Source of the DNA: Entomortierella parvispora
Lineage: Eukaryota; Mortierellomycota; Mortierellomycetes; Mortierellales; Mortierellaceae
DNA: 64,000 bases
Direction of reading: 5' to 3'
Assembly: GCA_963573315.1 (NCBI GenBank)
Contig: OY752145.1
Coordinates: 1,674,001-1,738,000 of the forward strand
In this document: positions 59,649-64,000 of the stretch, piece by piece
How positions within the stretch are numbered: the stretch's first letter is position 1
How the letters are laid out: every line of letters starts with the position of its first letter
Translations under genes and position numbers: made by a program
The notes under the pieces: model-generated
What the model was told of the DNA's origin: nothing
What the model saw: the letters and a program-made list of their open reading frames with translations, nothing else
Database searches by the model: none

Positions 59649-60878
59649 ATGGCGGACAATACAGAAACCGCCACCAATGCCAATGCCGCGTCCAGCTCGC
59701 CCAAGCTGTATTACATCAAGGAGGCGCGAGGTACAGCTTGTCCAGGAGTATCCTTCGCAGCTTGTAATCTCCAGCACTAACCGAGGCTTGTCTGCAATAG
59801 CTAATGCAACCACTCAGGCACTGACGGCGAGCCAGGATCTCATGACCGCGTTCCATCTCCTGCCCCTCTACAACCAATATGTCAAGCAAAGATTGGAGAA
59901 CAACGATCCAGTCCCACCAATAGAGCCAAGCTACTTTCCTTATATTAGCGATCTTCCAGGTGATATATCGCGTCCAGGAAAGGCCGACCATTGCTGTCTT
60001 TCTTGTCTTCTAACTCAAGGACTCGACCCATGGTCTACGAATGCTAGGCAAGAATATAATTCGGCCAGGCAACTACATCCGAACTCTTTTGGAAACACCA
60101 GAAAAGAGCTATGGACTCATCCACAGCTTCTCATCCTCGACTCTCAGAGATGGATTTAGTCTTCGGCCAGGACCAGTACCAGGAGTATGTCGGAGAACTG
60201 TTTGAATGGACCAAAGGTACGAGATTTTTTGGACAGTTTGTTAACGCGTCATCTTGCTTTACGGATAGTTTGATAGCTCTGTGCTGGGAACAGAGGAAGA
60301 TACAGCGTACAAACAGTCCATAAGGAATTCATCAACATCAGGACCTGCCATGCCAGACGCGCACAAGTTGAATGCACCGGGAGGTCAGGGCTACCCAGTA
60401 AATATGGCAACACCCTCAACGGATTCACCCGCTCATCTTGGACAAGGACACCATCACTCAAGCCACCATAGCCGTTCGCATCACCACGGCTCGTCCAAAT
60501 CTTCAACGTCATCACCTCATATTAATCGCGAAGAGCGGGCAGACGATGGCAGTCGGGAGCACAGGCACAAGAAGAAGGTACGAGATTCATGCATGAGCTC
60601 AGTGAATCAGACATTGGATATTAAATTTGCTTCGACTTCAAATTGCTTTCCATAATATGTAGAAAAAGAAGAGAAAGCACGAGCACGACCATGAGCACGG
60701 ATATCATGAAGGCGAAGGCGACTCTGAACACCGGAAAAAGAAAAAGAGGAAAAAGGTAATTTTCAACAGTGTCTGGATGGTGTATTCCTTCTATAACATG
60801 CGATTGTTAACAGCAGCCCTATCGCTCTTCGCACGGAATCAGGAGCGGGAAGAGCCTGGCGAGATCATTGTAGATTAA
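59649..60878 (+). CDS. MED19: Mediator complex subunit 19
   Basis: Six exons: 59649-59730, 59801-59959, 60069-60184, 60269-60577, 60663-60755 and 60843-60878; 264 residues. The order of motifs follows animal MED19: YYIKEA, ALTASQDLMTAFHLLPLYNQYVK (like LTGSTNLITHY), ISDLPGNYIRTLLETPE, GFSLRPGPVPG, then a His/Ser region and a Lys-rich tail KKKKRKKK. The last exon was placed after AATCAG because a TTAAC branch site lies 26 nt upstream and gives EREEPGEIIVD; the nearer CAGCAG is too close to the branch point. MED19 (yeast Rox3) belongs to the Mediator head/middle and links activators to RNA polymerase II. Confidence 0.9.
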
Positions 60879-61285
60879 TAGGAGGAGGCCACTCGTCTTG
60901 TCCTTTTTTACAACTCATTAAAAGCATTCGTTAATAACAAGTGTGTGTGGTATGTAGCGTCAGCTCTCTCGGCTTTGGCTGTTGTTTTTGTTGGCGAGTG
61001 GAGTGGGCCTTCGATGAGTAGTCGAGGCTCACTAGTCGCTCGCCGAGGGTCCGACTCGATTCCCTACTACAAGCAAAGGAAGGGACAACAGGGAGAAAGC
61101 GGTGCTAAGTGAACCCGGGAGAAAGAGGGACTGTTTCTCCACTCGTCTGGGTCACGGTTGCATTGGGCTCGCACGCACCCACGCTTTCTTCTGCTTGGTT
61201 CCTGGCACACGTTTCCTTCTCTTTCCCCCGCAGCACATTCCCGCATCCCATACCCCCCTTCTTTCTTCCTCCTCTCTCCCTCTCA
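60879..61285. other. Intergenic MED19-TFG
   Basis: 407 bp with an ATTAAA-type poly(A) signal near 60917 and the pyrimidine-rich leader of the TFG gene (61195-61285). No further exon. Confidence 0.6.
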
Positions 61286-63127
61286 ATGATGACTTCCTAC
61301 GAAGGACTTCGCAAGCTGACTCTGGGCGACAGGCCTGTGGTGATCAAATGTATGCTGATTCGCCTCGCTCATGAATGAATAATGTATTTCCGTCTCTCAA
61401 ACGTCTCTCAACATTCAGAAAGCTAACATTGGTCTGCATTCCTTGGCATACATGTAAAAAAAAAAAAGTCAAATGTCGAGGCACCAACCTCCGTGTCCCC
61501 ATCACCCAAGTGCCAACTCTGAACGAGCTCTGCTTTATGGTCCAGAGACTTTTCCGAGCCGACCTATCCTCAGACCTAGATAACCTCATCCTACGATATG
61601 AGGACGAGGGTACGGACTTTTTCGCTTCTTTGCTTCTTCGTTTTCGATGGGTTCTGTGGATGTTGTTTTGCTCTGCTCACAAACTAAAGCCACTTTGTGT
61701 GCTGTGCTTAGACGGGGACCTAATCACCATCCTTGACGACACAGATATCTCGCATGCAATCTCGCTGTCCAATCTCTTGAAATTGACGGTCAACGGTTGG
61801 TATCAGTTATCCGAGGCTCCTTCTGCCTTTTCAGAAAAACAAGTTCCTTGACCAACTTTTCCCTACAATTATAGATAAAGTAACCGACCCCATTGTGATC
61901 CCAATGGAGCAGTTGCATAGCAAGCTGGCAGGGATGAACGAGGGTCAGACTGTTGTTGCGGTTACGGCGGCTTTGGAGGATCTCCAAGCCAAGATTGGCT
62001 TGGCCTTGCAGACAATCCAAATGCAGCACCCGAACACGATTCATCGCTCCGCAGGCGCTGGGAATGGAGCAGGGCCAGGAACGAGCGCGAGCAATGCAAG
62101 TCTCCCCGAAAAGTCAAAGTCCACGGAATCAAGGCCTTTGGTTCTTTCGGCCGAGTCTCTTGGTAATTGACGCGTTCACTGATTTGAAACTACGCAAGCA
62201 ATGACTGAAAGAGGCGGGACTAACCAGGAGCCGACTCTGATAGATCAACTGTTGGACCCTCAGCGCGGCCGGATTGCACGTCAACTAAGCATCTCAAGTC
62301 AGACATCCTCGCGCCAGAACGCGCTTTCCCCAGTTGCCAGCACATCCAGTGTGACCAACCATTTGCTTGCCAACGCAGCAAGCCATATCCAGCAACAGCA
62401 ACAGCAACAGCACCAACAGCAGCAACATCAACAGCAGGTCACTCCCACGCAGGCATGGACACCCCAGTCCCATATCGGACCGAATGGTAGTCTTCCAGTA
62501 GCTTCACCTGCCCCTACATCCGTGCAGGGTTTACAGCAGCCTGTGCAGCAATTCCAGTACAATCAAGGATACTTGACGCAGCCCTTGCAACAGCAGCAGC
62601 AACTACAGCAGAGTCTGCAGACCCCCAAACAACAACTCATTCAGCAGCCTCAGTCGCAACAATCTCAACACCAACAACCTCAACAGCAGCAAGTTCAACA
62701 ACAACGCTACGGACAATATCCTACGACAGGTGCGCAACAACAGCAGCAGATGACCCCTGTCCAACAGCAACAACAACAGCAACCTCTTCACCAGCAGCAA
62801 GGATATGCTCCAGCACAGCAAATCCACCAACAGCAGCAGCAGCCACAAAATATCCAGCCGAATCAATTGCAGCAGCAGCAACCTCAGCCTCAGCCTCAAC
62901 AACAGCAACAACAACCACCACCACCACAACAACAACAACAACAGCAGCAACCACAGCAACCGCTTGCCTCTTACATGCAGCCAGCCTACACCCCAGGTAC
63001 GTTTGTGCAGCAGCAATACTCTGGGCAAGTACCGGCGCAGTTCAGCTCCACCAGTGCTGCTGGCGGTGGCAATACCTTTACTCGATCCAACAGTGTTTAT
63101 CTGCCACAACAAGGTGTTTCCCGTTGA
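61286..63127 (+). CDS. TFG: TFG-like protein (PB1 domain, coiled coil, Pro/Gln-rich tail)
   Basis: Exons 61286-61349, 61469-61609, 61712-61795, 61875-62162 and 62214-63127 give 496 residues. The spliced N-terminus VVIKFKCRG..QRLFRADL and [34 protein letters not shown] matches the TFG PB1 domain, including the acidic DEDGD OPCA-like motif. A predicted helical/coiled-coil stretch (VAVTAALEDLQAKIGLALQT) follows at about 115-150, then a long Pro/Gln-rich region (about 220-470) encoded by CAG/CAA repeats. TFG scaffolds COPII transport at ER exit sites. The acceptor of intron 1 follows an A run, and the donor of intron 3 is GTTGGT; both are atypical but phase-consistent. Two adjacent ATGs start the gene. 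Confidence 0.92.
62385..62960 (+). repeat. CAG/CAA trinucleotide-rich coding region
   Basis: Interrupted CAG/CAA runs encode poly-Gln blocks of the TFG tail, mixed with CCT/CCA. Lengths of 3-8 codons alternate. Confidence 0.85.
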
Positions 63128-63338
63128 AGAGGGTCTGAAGGAGTGAAATGTGTGAACGTCAGTTTGAATAAACGAAAATCGACCCTGCCATGTGACTGGT
63201 TTGTCATACGACGCGATGTCATGCATGAATCGCCTTCTCTTCTCCTTTCTCGTGTCCTCATCCTCCATTCTTATTCGAAACCCCCTGCCGCTTTACACCT
63301 GCTTCCCCCATCAGGTTTTCCCTCTACAACACTCCATC

Positions 63339-63984
63339 ATGAAGCCCATGTTCTCTGCTGGTCATGCGACCTGCTGCACCATTCTCTCTGTCTTTGGAGT
63401 GATCTTCTTGGGTACAATGGCCTTCCTCTTTTCTCTACCCGCCGAGTCTTTGACCCATACCGTCAATGACCCTGACAACCCAGCGGATGTTGCCAGGGCC
63501 TGCCTTACAGCCACTGCATTCTACGCCTTTATGATCCTATTCTGTGGATGCCAGGTAATGATAACAGAGCTGTTAAAACAACATGGACACACTGGTCCTC
63601 GAATAGTCCAATGCAGAAAAGACAGGAAGACACAGAGGACGGAGGACTGAGGCACAGGACTACAGGACATGGACAAGAGAGGCATGAAACATGCATGCAT
63701 GCATGCATTTATACTGCATCTAGAAAGCCTCAAGAAATACCTTTTGAACACCAGTGTCGTTATCAGGATTCCTCAAATTGGACAAACTTGAGAGACAAAA
63801 CGTCTCGCCATAGCGGATCCCCTACCACGACACTGATTCTGAGGGGGGGCCCTAGACCAGCAACCAAATTTTGGCCACAAGAATGAAAAACTCACATTCT
63901 TTCCTTTACAACCACCTATCCCCCTTCTCCTCGTAGAGCTGGCTCAACAAGAGAGAAGAACGGGCGCAGATTCAGCTCCAATAG
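63339..63984 (+). CDS. Ribonuclease kappa / V-ATPase subunit f-like small membrane protein
   Basis: Exons 63339-63554 and 63937-63984 give 87 residues (intron 382 bp). Two hydrophobic helices (about residues 9-31 and 52-70) flank a short lumenal loop. The C-terminal junction FCGCQ-SWLNKREERAQIQLQ matches the CQVRLNKRKEY ending of animal RNASEK, and the N-terminal CC pair plus VFGVIFLG also fit. RNASEK and its yeast counterpart are now seen as subunit f of the V-ATPase membrane sector; RNase activity is doubtful. The start ATG at 63339 follows a T/C-rich leader. It was missed as one frame because the last exon has only 16 codons. Confidence 0.85.
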
Positions 63985-64000
63985 TCATCTTCAGGGATCG

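Noticed and set aside
60814-60873. Alternative last exon of MED19 beginning after AACAG
   Set aside because: The acceptor would lie only 2-3 nt after the TTAAC branch site; the AATCAG acceptor at 60842 has proper spacing and gives EPGEIIVD.
61040-61075. tRNA-like T-arm (GGTCCGACTC..)
   Set aside because: No cloverleaf could be folded around it by eye; probably chance in the MED19-TFG intergenic region.

Overview
The window looks like nuclear DNA of a filamentous fungus, most probably an early-diverging Mucoromycota of the Mortierella type. The grounds are spliced genes with short GT-AG introns, pyrimidine-rich leaders before most start codons, long Ser/Thr/Pro/Gln-rich proteins, an RPL7 gene with a tiny first exon, and a TFG homologue beside MED19. 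The placement is inference; no rRNA or mitochondrial marker is present. No bacterial operon, CRISPR array, tRNA or rRNA gene was recognised. All multi-exon models were built by eye from splice signals and reading-phase agreement.

Layout. 0-3 kb: 3' part of a Sel1-repeat protein (-). 4.8-7.9 kb: unknown 965-aa protein (+). 9.2-12.2 kb: MFS transporter (+). 15.2-17.4 kb: O-fucosyltransferase-like type II membrane protein (+). 19.2-21.5 kb: TMEM41-like VTT membrane protein (+), convergent with an unknown 846-aa repeat protein (-, 21.7-24.3), which is divergent from ARF1 (+, 24.7-25.8). 26.3-27.7 kb: RPL7 with a probable C/D snoRNA in intron 2. 29.3-31.9 kb: unknown 894-aa protein (+), convergent with an AIM18/AIM46-type mitochondrial chalcone-isomerase-fold protein (-, 32.1-33.4). 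35.0-38.6 kb: ankyrin-DIL protein (+). 39.7-40.7 kb: cysteine dioxygenase (-).

41-51 kb is gene-poor and decayed. It holds remnants of F-box/LRR-type genes, one of them 530 codons long but broken by two in-frame TAG codons, and a pair of near-identical inverted repeats of about 0.63 kb around a 1.0-kb spacer.

51.8-64 kb is dense again: an unknown Ser-rich protein (+), a protein with five identically spaced CCCH motifs (-), an SLC25A46/Ugo1-like carrier (-) sharing a 403-bp divergent promoter with MED19 (+), TFG (+) and a ribonuclease-kappa/V-ATPase subunit f-like protein (+).

There is no gene cluster in the bacterial sense. Several genes share a cell-biological theme of secretory and organelle traffic (ARF1, TFG, TMEM41-like, V-ATPase f-like, DIL protein, SLC25A46-like), but adjacency is probably incidental. 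The least described items are the CCCH-array protein, the pentapeptide/acidic-repeat protein, the doubly stopped F-box gene, the inverted repeat and the intronic snoRNA.
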